Origin: Roseibacillus ishigakijimensis
GTDB taxonomy: Bacteria > Verrucomicrobiota > Verrucomicrobiia > Verrucomicrobiales > Akkermansiaceae
Direction: 5' to 3'
Assembly (NCBI RefSeq): GCF_016595415.1
Contig: NZ_JAENIO010000006.1
Location: forward strand, 1-64,000
Length of the DNA stretch: 64,000 nt
The position numbers and the translations under genes were made by a program. Positions 46,575 to 55,601 of this stretch are shown here, in pieces; the stretch's first letter is position 1, and the number at the start of each line of letters is the position of its first letter. The notes under the pieces were generated by a model that made no database searches, was not told the origin of the DNA, and saw nothing but the letters and a program-made list of their open reading frames with translations.

Positions 46575-46877
46575 TTAAAGAAAGGCCTGACAGCCGAGAC
46601 TCATGGCAAAGATCACGAGCGGGATGACGACAACCTGACAGAGGAGAAAGAGGAAGGTGCTCCAGGCCAGCGTCTTTTTGTTGACTTGAGCGCGCCCCTC
46701 TTCCTTTGAGATTTGGAGATAGGAGGCAAAGAGTCCGCAAGCTAGCAAAACGCAGCCGGCGACAGTTAGGAAAAGGATGTTCAGGGGGATGTGGTGAGGA
46801 TGAGCGCTCAACAAGAGAAGTGTACAGCCCACAAGGGCTCCCCCTGCACAGATGCCGGGCACGATCCAGCAGAGCAA
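46575..46877 (-). CDS. Small four-helix membrane protein (paralogue C), start uncertain
   Basis: 100 residues from a TTG at 46877: IVPGICAGGALVGCTLLLL, two central helices, and QVVVIPLVIFAMSLGCQAFL, again with Gly-Cys in the last helix. Upstream the frame stays open with a Pro-rich polar stretch and a Trp (PQSPPPRPSSASNWLLLL), just like the starts of paralogues A and B, but contains no ATG, GTG or TTG before a TAG. So the true start may be a rare ATT/ATC or may have been lost. It is the first gene of the radical SAM operon, 15 bases before that gene. Confidence 0.65.
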   Translation of the reverse strand: MLCWIVPGICAGGALVGCTLLLLSAHPHHIPLNILFLTVAGCVLLACGLFASYLQISKEEGRAQVNKKTLAWSTFLFLLCQVVVIPLVIFAMSLGCQAFL

Positions 46878-47006
46878 GAGGAGCCAGTTGCTTGCCGACG
46901 AGGGGCGGGGAGGGGGAGATTGCGGTTTGATAATGGAACTCTGCCCGTTTTTTTCCCGCGGGGGAAATTGATTTGTCCGAAGCGACTATCGATTCGGGTG
47001 ATGATT

Positions 47007-48572
47007 TCACTCTCTTTGCCCGTCGCGCAGTTTGAGGATGCGCTTCATTTCGGCGATGGCTTCGGGGTGGTGGAAGGCTCCGTGTCCAGCGGGGATGAGC
47101 TTCTCCGACACCGCGCGGGGGAAGTGGCTGCTTTGCCAAGTGACCACCCCGTCCGAGCTTTTCTCCACCGGGCCCTTGCGCCCGCGAGTGCCGATGATGC
47201 TGTGATAGATCACGGGATGGGCTGGGGGCAGAGTGTCGAGGATTTGCAGCGTGGGCTGGCGGGGGGAGAGCGAACTCACGCTATCCAGCTGTCCTTTGCC
47301 GAGAGCGGCGTAAGCGGGGGTGAAGACACCGGGATTATCGGCGCTGATGCGCTGGTAAAATTCTTGGAAGGGGCGCGGGGGCGCGGCGATGAGGCGGCCC
47401 AGTTTGCCGATGAGATTATCCGCATAACTGCTCCCCCGGTGGGGCACATTGCAGAAGATGATGCGGCCGATGGCTTTCTCGCTTTTCCACTCGAAGGCAT
47501 TGGTCAGCTTTTGCCTATCTTCGGGCGAGAGCTTGAGTTGCTCCGGGGGCACCTGAAAAGCCGCTTTCCAAAAGGTGTCCCGGGGTTCGACTACGAGGGC
47601 CTTGCCCACCAGCCCGCCCATGCTGTGGGTCAGCAGGGTGATGTGTCGACTGGCGTAGTCGTCGCCTTCCGGGTCCAGCAATTGCCGCAGTTCCTTCAGC
47701 TGATTGCGCAATTGCCGCGAGGAGTAGAGGGACGGGGCCGAGGTATTATACTGGTAGTGCCAGATTTGATAACGTTTCTGGATTTCCGGGTCGCCCCACA
47801 TCTCGTTGCTCACCTTGGCCCAGGCCAGGGCGGTGGAGAGGAGGCCGTGGATCATGATGAGAGGTTGCTTGTCCGGATCGTAGGGCTCCATCAGGTAGAG
47901 CTGGGGCGGGCGGTCGGACTTGCGGGTGAGGACGTCGGTGACTCCGGTGCGCCAGAGGCTGCCCGTGCGCTCGAGAAAGGCCGCCCAAGCCACCGAGAAG
48001 TCGGCGGCCAAGGGCACCCGCGAGGGGCCCGGGACATCCTCGTGCAAGAGGGGGCAGGCCAGATAGATGGAGGCCTCGCGGGGGCCGGTCTGGGAGATGA
48101 AGGCGGTCAGGGGGCGGGTGATGCCATGAGGCGGGTAGAATTTTTCAATGGGCAACTCGCCCTTGTTCTCGCGCAGTCCCACCAGCGAGGCCCCCCGCCC
48201 CTTGCGCTTGAAGTGGGGTAATTTGACCACCCGGAAGTCCTCCGCCGGGAGCAGTTGGTCGTAGAACTTGAAGCTGAAATCCGGCTGGGGATGGCTCTCG
48301 AAGTGGACCGTCCAGGGCTGGCTCTCGCCGGGAAGGACGATGGTGTCACGCTCTCCCCGGCCGGCTTCCTTCCATTTTTCCACAAAGTGAGCTAGGGCGT
48401 GATCGGCCTCCTCGTCCTCGCTGAGGGCCAGCTGGAGCAAGGCTCCCTCTTCGGAATGAGCCAAGGCATGGTCGTTGCTGTGAGCCATGCGCTTGATCTG
48501 AGCCGGAACCAGAGAGCAGGAAGGGAGACAAGTGAGGAGGACGAGGGCGAGCAGAAGAGAAGAGAGGCGCAT
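47007..48572 (-). CDS. Alpha/beta hydrolase (lipase-like) lipoprotein
   Basis: 521 residues. The lipoprotein signal is MRLSSLLLALVLLTCLPSC with Cys19. A 220-residue beta-rich N-terminal part of unknown type precedes an alpha/beta hydrolase domain: PLIMIHGLLSTALAWAKV (oxyanion region), HITLLTHSMGGLVGKAL with the nucleophile Ser in HSMGG, FCNVPHRGSSYADN, and a late GHGAFHHPEA with the probable catalytic His. This resembles periplasmic or surface esterases that act on acyl esters. The gene follows uvrA by 11 bases; the pairing looks positional rather than functional. Confidence 0.88.
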   Translation of the reverse strand: MRLSSLLLALVLLTCLPSCSLVPAQIKRMAHSNDHALAHSEEGALLQLALSEDEEADHALAHFVEKWKEAGRGERDTIVLPGESQPWTVHFESHPQPDFSFKFYDQLLPAEDFRVVKLPHFKRKGRGASLVGLRENKGELPIEKFYPPHGITRPLTAFISQTGPREASIYLACPLLHEDVPGPSRVPLAADFSVAWAAFLERTGSLWRTGVTDVLTRKSDRPPQLYLMEPYDPDKQPLIMIHGLLSTALAWAKVSNEMWGDPEIQKRYQIWHYQYNTSAPSLYSSRQLRNQLKELRQLLDPEGDDYASRHITLLTHSMGGLVGKALVVEPRDTFWKAAFQVPPEQLKLSPEDRQKLTNAFEWKSEKAIGRIIFCNVPHRGSSYADNLIGKLGRLIAAPPRPFQEFYQRISADNPGVFTPAYAALGKGQLDSVSSLSPRQPTLQILDTLPPAHPVIYHSIIGTRGRKGPVEKSSDGVVTWQSSHFPRAVSEKLIPAGHGAFHHPEAIAEMKRILKLRDGQRE

Positions 48573-48583
48573 CGCCCCTCACC

Positions 48584-51500
48584 TTACATTGTTAATAAAT
48601 TTTCCAAAGCTTCTTTCAAAAAAGGCGCGGTGCGGGAGGCTTTGCTTTTCGCCACTTGCTCGGGTGGGCCGGCCGCGACGATGGTGCCGCCGGCCGCTCC
48701 GGCTTCGGGGCCGAGGTCGAGGAGGTAGTCGGCCTGGGCCGCGAGGTCCATGTGGTGCTCAATGACGATCACGGTGTGGCCTTCCTCCACCAGGCGATGG
48801 AGGACCTCGACGAGCTTGGCGACATCGGCCCCGTGTAAGCCGATGCTGGGCTCTTCGATGAGATAGAGGTTCGCTTGCTTCACGCCGGAGAGGGCGGCTT
48901 TGGGGGAACGGCCTTTGATGAGTTGGGAAACGAGCTTGATGCGCTGGGCCTCGCCGCCGCTGAGGGTGGGGCTGGGTTGACCGAGCTGCAGATAGCCCAG
49001 GCCGGTGTCGGCGAGGAGGGAGAGGGTCTTGCTCAACTTGGGCACGGCGGCGAAGAATTCCGCGGCCTCCGCAATGGTGAGGTGGAGCACTTCGCCAATG
49101 TTCTTGCCGTGGTAGGTGACCTCGAGGGTGGCGGGATTGTAGCGAGCCCCTTCGCAGGCCTCGCAGTCGATCCAGGTGGAGGGCAGGAAGTCCATCTCGA
49201 GCTTGATGCGGCCATTGCCTTTGCAGTCCGGGCATTGGCCTTCCTTGTTGTTGAAGGAAAAACGGCCTGCCTCGTAGCCGCGCATGCGGGCCTCGGGCAG
49301 TTGGGCGAAGAGCTTGCGAATCTCGTCAAAGAGTTTCACATAGGTCGCCGGGCAGGAGCGGGAGGTCTTGCCGATGGGGGTCTGGTCGACCTCGTAACAG
49401 GCCTTGAGGTGCTCGAAGCCCTTGATGGATTGCCAGCTCTTGTCGCTGTTTTTTTGGGAAAGGGAGTCGAAGGCGGGCTTGAGGGTGCCGCGCATGAGGG
49501 AGGATTTCCCGCAGCCGGAGACGCCGGTGAGCACGGTCAGGCGGCCGAGAGGCAGGGCCACGTCGATGTTTTTGAGGTTGTTGTAGCGGCAGCCCTTGAG
49601 CTTGAGCCAGCCTTCGCGCGCGTTCTTGGCGGGAATCTTGCGTCGGGCTGGAGCGGGCAGGGAAACCCTTTCCACCGCTTCGGGCGTTATCAGCTCGCCG
49701 CCCAGCCGTCCGGCGCCGGGGCCGAGGTGGATTTGGTGGTCCGCGCGGGCCATTGTTTCCTCGTCATGCTCGACGATGAGGAGGCTGTTCCCTTTTTGCT
49801 GCAGGGCGCGCAGGGTGTCGAGGAGCTTGACGTTGTCGCGGGGGTGGAGGCCGATGGTGGGTTCGTCGAGAACGTAGAGCACGCCGCGTAGATTGGAGCC
49901 CAGTTGCGCGGCGAGGCGGATGCGCTGGGCCTCGCCGCCGGAGAGGGTGTTGGCCGAGCGGTCGAGGGTGAGGTAGCCGAGTCCGACCTCGGCGAGGAAG
50001 TGGAGGCGCTGGGTGAGCTCGGGCAGGATGTCGCGGGCGATGAGCTTGTCGCGGCCCGTGAATTGAAGCAGGCCGATGAGTTCCTGGGCCTCCAGCACGG
50101 AGAGGGAGGCGAGTTGGGGCAGGCTGAGCGATTCCTCGCCGTCGTTGGGGAGGAAGACGTGGCGGGCGGCTTCGTTGAGCCGTGAGCCTGCGCACTCGGG
50201 GCAGGTTTTCAGTTCCTCCTCGTCGGCGCGGTCGAGCTTGCGGTCGTAGTCCAGTTCGGCCTCCGAGACCGAGTTGTAGCCGGAGGCGTCGTATTTGCTG
50301 CGCTGGACGGTGACGTGTCCGTAGCCCCGGCATTTGGGGCACCAGCCGCGGGGGGAATTGAAGGAGAAGTGGCTGGGGTCGGGGGCCTCGAAGGAGCGCC
50401 CGGTGGCGGGCGAGACGCGGGCGGTGGAGAGGGGGAGGAGTTCGCCGGAGGCGGTGAGGAGGCGGCAGGTGCCTTTGCCCAACTTGAGGGCCTCGGAGAT
50501 TTTTTCGGCCAGGGCCGTAGCAGAGGGCGGACGCTTCGGCGAAGCGTCCCTACCGCCGAGGAGCACGGCGTCGATATCGTGTTCGACGAAGCGTTCGAGG
50601 CGCTCGAAGTTGGCGGAGTCTTGGAATTCCCCGTCGACGAGGAGTTGTTCGTAGCCGTGTTTGTCGGCCCATTTGGCGACATCGGTGTGGTAGCCTTTGC
50701 GTCCGCGCACGAGGGGGGCCAGCAGGGTGACTGGTCCCTTTTTGGCCTCGTCTTTGACCCGTTGCAAAATGGCGTCCTCGGTTTGGGAAATGACGGGCAG
50801 GCCGGACTCGGGGCAATGCTGCACCCCCACTTTGGCGAAGAGGAGGCGCAGAAAGTGGTAGAGCTCGGTGATGGTGGCGACGGTGGATTTTCCTCCCCCA
50901 CGCGAGACCCGTTGCTCGATGGCGACTGTGGGCGGGAGGCCTTCGATCTTGTCCACCTCCGGTTTCTCCAGTTGTTCGGCGAACTGCCGGGCGTAGGGCG
51001 ACATGGAGTCGAGGAAGCGCCGCTGGCCTTCGGCAAAAACGAGGTCGAAGGCGAGAGTGGATTTTCCGGAGCCAGACAGTCCGGTGACCACCACCATTTC
51101 GTCGCGGGGAATATCGAGAGTGATGTTTTTCAGATTATGGTGACGCGCCCCGTAGATGGAGATGGCGTTTTTCTGCTTTTGAACAGGATGAACAGGATTT
51201 CCTGAAACTTTGTCTGAAACTTTAGTTTTTAAGTTTTTCGTTTTTCGTTTTCCCCCAAGGAGGGGGGCGAGGAATTGCCCGGTAAGGGTCCCCGCCGCCG
51301 CCACCTCCTCCGGCGTGCCTTCAGCCACGATTTGGCCTCCGTGGCGCCCGGCTTCGGGACCGAGGTCGATGAGGTGGTCGGCGCACTTGATGACGTCGAG
51401 GTTGTGCTCAATGACGAGGAGGCTGTGGCCGCTGTCGACGAGCTTCTGGAAGATGAGGAGCAGGCGCTCGATGTCGGTGAAATGCAGGCCGGTGGTGGGC

Positions 51501-54211
51501 TCGTCGAGGATGAGGAGCGCTTTTTGGATCTCAGATTTGGAATTTGAGAATTGGGATTGGGCCAGGAGTTGGCAGAGCTTGAGGCGTTGGGACTCGCCGC
51601 CGGAGAGGGTGTTGAGGGGTTGCCCGAGGCGCAGGTAGCCGAGGCCCACGTCGATGAGGGGCTGCAGGAGAGTGGCGGCTTTGTGGAGGAGTTTCTTTTC
51701 TTTCGCGGATGCCTGCGGCGAGGTCGTTTTGGGTGCGGATGCCTGCGGCGAGGCATCCCTACCGGAGTGGGCCCAAGTGACGAATTCCTCGATGGTTTGG
51801 TCGAGAAGGTCCGCGATACTATGTCCCTCGTAAGTGAAGTCGAGGGCGCTGCGGTTGTAGCGGCGGCCTTCGCACTCGGGGCAGGTGAGATAGAGATCGG
51901 AGAGGAACTGCATCTCGACTTTCTCAAAGCCATTGCCCAGGCAGCGCTCGCAGCGGCCGGCCCCGGAGTTGAAGGAAAAGTAGCCGGGCTTGAGTCCGGC
52001 GGCCTTGGCCTCGGGCATGAGGGTGAAGAGCTGGCGCAGCGCTTCGAAGGCGCCGAGGTAGACCGCCGGGGTGGACTTGGGGGTGCGGGCGAGGGGAGTC
52101 TGATCGATCAATTGCACGGACTGGATTTGTTCCGGGGGGAAGGTCAATTCGCTGATGGGGGCAGGTTCGTCTTCGGTGGCTTCTCCCAGTTCGCGGGCCA
52201 GATTGAGATAGAGCACGTCGTGGGCGAGAGTGGATTTGCCACTGCCCGAGACCCCGGTGAGGCAGGTGAAGGTGCCGAGGGGAAGGTTCAGCTCGACCTC
52301 GCGCAGGTTGTTCTGGTTGGCCCCGGTGAGGGTGAGGAAGGTGTGGGGTGTGCGGCGTTGTTCGGGGAGGGGGATGGTCTTTTGCCCGGTGAGATAGGGC
52401 AAGGTGATGGAGGCCGTTTTTTTCTGCTCGCTGAGGGGACCCTGATAGACCAGCTCGCCGCCGTGCTGTCCGCTGCGGGGACCGATGTCGAGAAGCTGGT
52501 CGGCGGCGCGCATCACGATTTCGTCGTGTTCGACGGCGAGGAGGGTGTTGCCCTTGTCGCGGAGGTCGTGCATCACCTTGACCAGGGCGGAGATGTCGCG
52601 CGGGTGCAGTCCGACGGTGGGCTCGTCGAGCACGAAGAGAGTTTGGGACAGGCTGGTGCCGAGACAGGTGGTGAGATTGACGCGGGCGATTTCGCCGCCG
52701 CTCAGGGTGCGGGCCGGGCGGTCGAGGGTGAGGTAGGAGAGCCCGACTTGGAGGAGGTATTGCAGGCGGGAGGTGATTTCGCCCAGGATGAGGCCCAGGG
52801 TTTTGTCGAAGGCCAGCTTGCGGGTGACCTCGGCGCTGGCCTCGAGTTTCTGGAGAAAATCGGCCAGTTCATCGACCGGCATTTGCCAGAGATCGGGGAG
52901 GGTTTTGCCTTCGATTTTGAAGGCGAGGGCCTCGGGCCGCAGGCGGCGGCCGCGGCAATCCGCGCAGCGGGTGTAGCTGCGGTAGCGGGCGAGGAAGATG
53001 CGCACGTGCATCTTGTAGGACTTGCTCTCCATCCAGTCGAAGAAGCCCTTCACGCCATACCACTTGCCTTCCTGCCAGAGCTTCTCGCTATCATTGCTAC
53101 TACCTTCCCCGTAGAGAATCCACTCCTGCTGGTCGGGGGTGAGGTCGCGATAGGGTTCGTGGAGATCGATGCCGACTTCGGGGGCGAGGCGTGCGAGATC
53201 GGCCTGGCATTCCTCCCCGCGCTCGCCCTGGAAGGGTTTGACCACCCCGTCGGCGATGGAGAGGGAGGGATTGGGGACCGCTTTTTGCAGATCGATGCCT
53301 ATGACGCGACCGAAGCCCCGGCAGGTGGGGCAGGCGCCGAGGGGATTATTGAAAGTGAAGAGCGCGGAGGTCGGTCGTTGCAGGGGCGCCCAACTGGTGG
53401 AGAAGGTCTTCCTTTTGTCCCCCGCTGCAGGGGTCACCGTCGCTTCTCCTTTGCCGAGGCGGAGAGCGGTCTCCAGGGCCTCGAAGAGCCGGGAGCGGTT
53501 GCGGGAGCTGGCCTTCACCCTATCCTGAATGACCTGCACACTTGTCGTCTCGCTGAGGTCGAGGTCCGGGGCCGGATCGTCGGTGCGCACGAGGGTGCCA
53601 TCGGGCAGGAGGAGGCGCAGGTAGCCCTGATTTTGCAAAAAGGGGAAGAGGTCCTCACTACGGGTGTCCTCGGGGATGGGCACGGGAAAGGTGATCAGCA
53701 CGGGCTCGTCAGCGAGGTTTTCCAACGTCCAGGCGGTGGCGCTGGCGGGGGTATCGGGAGCGATTTCCTCGCCCGTGCGGGGGTGGTAGCCCTTTGCCAG
53801 GCGGGGGTAGAGCAGCTTGAGGTAGTCGTTGATCTCGGTGAGGGTGCCGACCGTGGAGCGGGTGGTGCGGATTTGGTTTTTTTGCTCGATGGCAATGGCC
53901 GGGGGGATGTTCTCGATGGCATCGACCGCGGGCTTGTCCATGCGGTCGAAGAACTGGCGCACGTAGGGGGAGAAGGTCTCCACGTAGCGGCGCTGGCCCT
54001 CGGCGTAGAGAGTGTGGAAGGCCAGGGAGGACTTGCCCGAGCCGGAGGGACCGGTGACCACCGTCAGTTGTCCGAGCGGAATATCGACATCAAGGCCCTT
54101 GAGATTGTGTTGGCGTGCGCCCCGCACCTCGATGGAGGGAGCTTTCTTCGCAGTCGAATTTTTAGCGGAAGCCTTCTTGGTGGCTTGGCGGGAACTCTTT
54201 TTGGCGGGCAC
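48584..54211 (-). CDS. uvrA: Double-length UvrA excinuclease subunit (four ATPase sites)
   Basis: 1875 residues: two complete UvrA units in one chain after a Lys/Ala-rich start. Walker A motifs: GPSGSGKSS (54), GVSGSGKST (about 652), GLSGSGKST (about 1043), GVSGCGKSS (about 1561). Each is followed by an LSGGE signature, Walker B ([23 protein letters not shown]) and UvrA Cys pairs ([48 protein letters not shown]). UvrA recognises DNA damage and loads UvrB for nucleotide excision repair; normally two 940-residue chains dimerise. Chlamydial UvrA is likewise double (about 1,790 residues). Two palindromic repeats lie in frame near residues 820 and 1225. Confidence 0.95.
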   Translation of the reverse strand: MPAKKSSRQATKKASAKNSTAKKAPSIEVRGARQHNLKGLDVDIPLGQLTVVTGPSGSGKSSLAFHTLYAEGQRRYVETFSPYVRQFFDRMDKPAVDAIENIPPAIAIEQKNQIRTTRSTVGTLTEINDYLKLLYPRLAKGYHPRTGEEIAPDTPASATAWTLENLADEPVLITFPVPIPEDTRSEDLFPFLQNQGYLRLLLPDGTLVRTDDPAPDLDLSETTSVQVIQDRVKASSRNRSRLFEALETALRLGKGEATVTPAAGDKRKTFSTSWAPLQRPTSALFTFNNPLGACPTCRGFGRVIGIDLQKAVPNPSLSIADGVVKPFQGERGEECQADLARLAPEVGIDLHEPYRDLTPDQQEWILYGEGSSNDSEKLWQEGKWYGVKGFFDWMESKSYKMHVRIFLARYRSYTRCADCRGRRLRPEALAFKIEGKTLPDLWQMPVDELADFLQKLEASAEVTRKLAFDKTLGLILGEITSRLQYLLQVGLSYLTLDRPARTLSGGEIARVNLTTCLGTSLSQTLFVLDEPTVGLHPRDISALVKVMHDLRDKGNTLLAVEHDEIVMRAADQLLDIGPRSGQHGGELVYQGPLSEQKKTASITLPYLTGQKTIPLPEQRRTPHTFLTLTGANQNNLREVELNLPLGTFTCLTGVSGSGKSTLAHDVLYLNLARELGEATEDEPAPISELTFPPEQIQSVQLIDQTPLARTPKSTPAVYLGAFEALRQLFTLMPEAKAAGLKPGYFSFNSGAGRCERCLGNGFEKVEMQFLSDLYLTCPECEGRRYNRSALDFTYEGHSIADLLDQTIEEFVTWAHSGRDASPQASAPKTTSPQASAKEKKLLHKAATLLQPLIDVGLGYLRLGQPLNTLSGGESQRLKLCQLLAQSQFSNSKSEIQKALLILDEPTTGLHFTDIERLLLIFQKLVDSGHSLLVIEHNLDVIKCADHLIDLGPEAGRHGGQIVAEGTPEEVAAAGTLTGQFLAPLLGGKRKTKNLKTKVSDKVSGNPVHPVQKQKNAISIYGARHHNLKNITLDIPRDEMVVVTGLSGSGKSTLAFDLVFAEGQRRFLDSMSPYARQFAEQLEKPEVDKIEGLPPTVAIEQRVSRGGGKSTVATITELYHFLRLLFAKVGVQHCPESGLPVISQTEDAILQRVKDEAKKGPVTLLAPLVRGRKGYHTDVAKWADKHGYEQLLVDGEFQDSANFERLERFVEHDIDAVLLGGRDASPKRPPSATALAEKISEALKLGKGTCRLLTASGELLPLSTARVSPATGRSFEAPDPSHFSFNSPRGWCPKCRGYGHVTVQRSKYDASGYNSVSEAELDYDRKLDRADEEELKTCPECAGSRLNEAARHVFLPNDGEESLSLPQLASLSVLEAQELIGLLQFTGRDKLIARDILPELTQRLHFLAEVGLGYLTLDRSANTLSGGEAQRIRLAAQLGSNLRGVLYVLDEPTIGLHPRDNVKLLDTLRALQQKGNSLLIVEHDEETMARADHQIHLGPGAGRLGGELITPEAVERVSLPAPARRKIPAKNAREGWLKLKGCRYNNLKNIDVALPLGRLTVLTGVSGCGKSSLMRGTLKPAFDSLSQKNSDKSWQSIKGFEHLKACYEVDQTPIGKTSRSCPATYVKLFDEIRKLFAQLPEARMRGYEAGRFSFNNKEGQCPDCKGNGRIKLEMDFLPSTWIDCEACEGARYNPATLEVTYHGKNIGEVLHLTIAEAAEFFAAVPKLSKTLSLLADTGLGYLQLGQPSPTLSGGEAQRIKLVSQLIKGRSPKAALSGVKQANLYLIEEPSIGLHGADVAKLVEVLHRLVEEGHTVIVIEHHMDLAAQADYLLDLGPEAGAAGGTIVAAGPPEQVAKSKASRTAPFLKEALENLLTM
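50526..50557. repeat. Palindromic repeat in frame in uvrA (copy 1)
   Basis: GGACGCTTCG (50529-50538) and CGAAGCGTCC (50540-50549) form a perfect 10-bp stem with a single central base, followed by CTACCGCC. On the coding strand it starts GGCGGTAGGGACGC. It encodes [11 protein letters not shown] between helices of the UvrA chain. Confidence 0.75.
51705..51763. repeat. Palindromic repeat in frame in uvrA (copy 2, with partial duplication)
   Basis: GGATGCCT (51737-51744) and AGGCATCC (51751-51758) pair around GCGGCG and are followed by CTACCGG, the same plan as copy 1. A direct partial copy GCGGATGCCTGCGGCGAGG lies at 51705-51723, 30 bases to the left. Together they encode [12 protein letters not shown] and SPQASAKEK. 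Confidence 0.75.
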
Positions 54212-54242
54212 GGCAGCAGATTAGCGCGGCCTGTTCACTTGG

Positions 54243-55589
54243 CTAATCGTTTTTTGCGTGGGAGCCTGTTCGTTTTGTCACCTCCTCCCAGCACCAGTCG
54301 GCCACTTGGCGACCGAGCTTTTGCCCTCCTTCGTCGGAAAAGGAGAAGTGAATTCCTCCCAAAATGCGGCTGTGGCCCATCTCGCGGGCGCATTCCCGCA
54401 GACTTTGATAGGTCTTTTCGACATCGGGCACGGAGTCGCTGGTGGTGGAAAAGCTGAGGTCGTCGCGGCCATAGCAAAGTTGCAGAATTCGCGAGCCCGC
54501 TCCGGCAAAGCTGCTGTGGCCGGAGGGGTATTCGGGATGGGGCGGGGCTTCCAGACGAGAGTTCCAAGTGGGGTCTCCCGCTGCCCGGATGGCATCGATG
54601 GGGCGCCAGAAGTTGTGGTGGTATTTGCTGTCCCAGCAGGCGATGGCGGTATCGGCCAAGGTGATATTGAGAACGAGGAAGCGGTGGAGGGCTTCCTGGA
54701 AAGAGAGAGAGGGATCCTCGGCGAGGAGCTCGCAGAGGATGACGTTCCAGTGGCCGGCCGGAGTGGTGGTGTAGGAAAAGCAGGACCAGAATTTGGCGAT
54801 TTCCGCATCTTCGGGATTGGCGCGGGATTGGCCCCCGGCCTCCTGGACCTCGGCGAGGGCGGCCTCGTAAGCGGAAGAGCCCAGGGCGGGGGGCGGGGGA
54901 AGGCGGAATTGATCGGGGCTCTCGAGCGCAAAGGGCCGCACTTTGCCCCAATGGGAGAGCTCGGGGGGGCGAAAGCGGGGAGGCGTGCGCCGCCACTGGC
55001 CGGGCTCGCGGGAGGGCACGTAGGTGCGGCCGCTGCTGGCTCCGTCCTCAATGCGGAGGTCCAGAGTTTCGGCGCTCACTGAGTGCCCGAAACTGGCACT
55101 CAGCTGGAATTGGCCTGCAGGCAGACCTTGGGCGAGCTGTTCCTCGCGATAGGTCTGCCAGCCCTTTCGATAGCTGTGGCGATGGCTGGGAAAGAGGTAC
55201 TCGCTTCCTTGGTAGAGAGCGGCCAGAGCGGCCACTTCGGGATGGCGCGGGGAGTCCGGCGCGGTGACCATTCGGCCTTTGAAATAACAGTCTTCGGAGG
55301 TGGAATCGGCTGCGAGCTGATAGGCATCGTGGGCGGAGATAAAGAGCAGAGCCAGTCGGCGGGAGACCTGCGCTGGTGCCACGGCGTCCTGGCGCACCGA
55401 TTGGAAGAAATGGTCGCACCAGGCGAGAATGGGCGCGGGACCAGCTTTCGGGTCTTCTTCGGCGGGATTTGCCTGCAGGGCGGAGGAACCCAGGAGAAAG
55501 GCGCAGGCGAAGAAAAAAGCCCGGACCGGGTTGCACGGTAGTTGGAAAACCACCGTGAAACCTCGTGCCGGACTGCTGGGGGAGCGCAT
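54243..55589 (-). CDS. Secreted vanadium-dependent haloperoxidase-type (PAP2) enzyme
   Basis: 448 residues. A signal peptide lies at about 24-41 (FFFACAFLLGSSALQA); the ATG at 55589 leaves a long n-region, so a GTG further in may be the real start. The C-terminal half has the vanadate pocket of the PAP2/haloperoxidase fold: YHHNFWRPIDAIR (Lys/Arg motif), PPHPEYPSGHSSFAGAG (PSGH with the acid/base His) and SRILGGIHFSFSDEGGQKLGR (Arg and the vanadate-binding His). Such enzymes oxidise halides with hydrogen peroxide or act as acid phosphatases. It follows the kelch gene by 12 bases on the same strand. Confidence 0.9.
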   Translation of the reverse strand: MRSPSSPARGFTVVFQLPCNPVRAFFFACAFLLGSSALQANPAEEDPKAGPAPILAWCDHFFQSVRQDAVAPAQVSRRLALLFISAHDAYQLAADSTSEDCYFKGRMVTAPDSPRHPEVAALAALYQGSEYLFPSHRHSYRKGWQTYREEQLAQGLPAGQFQLSASFGHSVSAETLDLRIEDGASSGRTYVPSREPGQWRRTPPRFRPPELSHWGKVRPFALESPDQFRLPPPPALGSSAYEAALAEVQEAGGQSRANPEDAEIAKFWSCFSYTTTPAGHWNVILCELLAEDPSLSFQEALHRFLVLNITLADTAIACWDSKYHHNFWRPIDAIRAAGDPTWNSRLEAPPHPEYPSGHSSFAGAGSRILQLCYGRDDLSFSTTSDSVPDVEKTYQSLRECAREMGHSRILGGIHFSFSDEGGQKLGRQVADWCWEEVTKRTGSHAKND

Positions 55590-55601
55590 GGTGAGACAGA
55601 C

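Noticed and set aside
51551-54457. 968-residue plus-strand open frame opposite uvrA
   Set aside because: High-GC shadow: the UvrA frame on the other strand has full domain matches, while this one is Gly/Glu/Val-rich without motifs.
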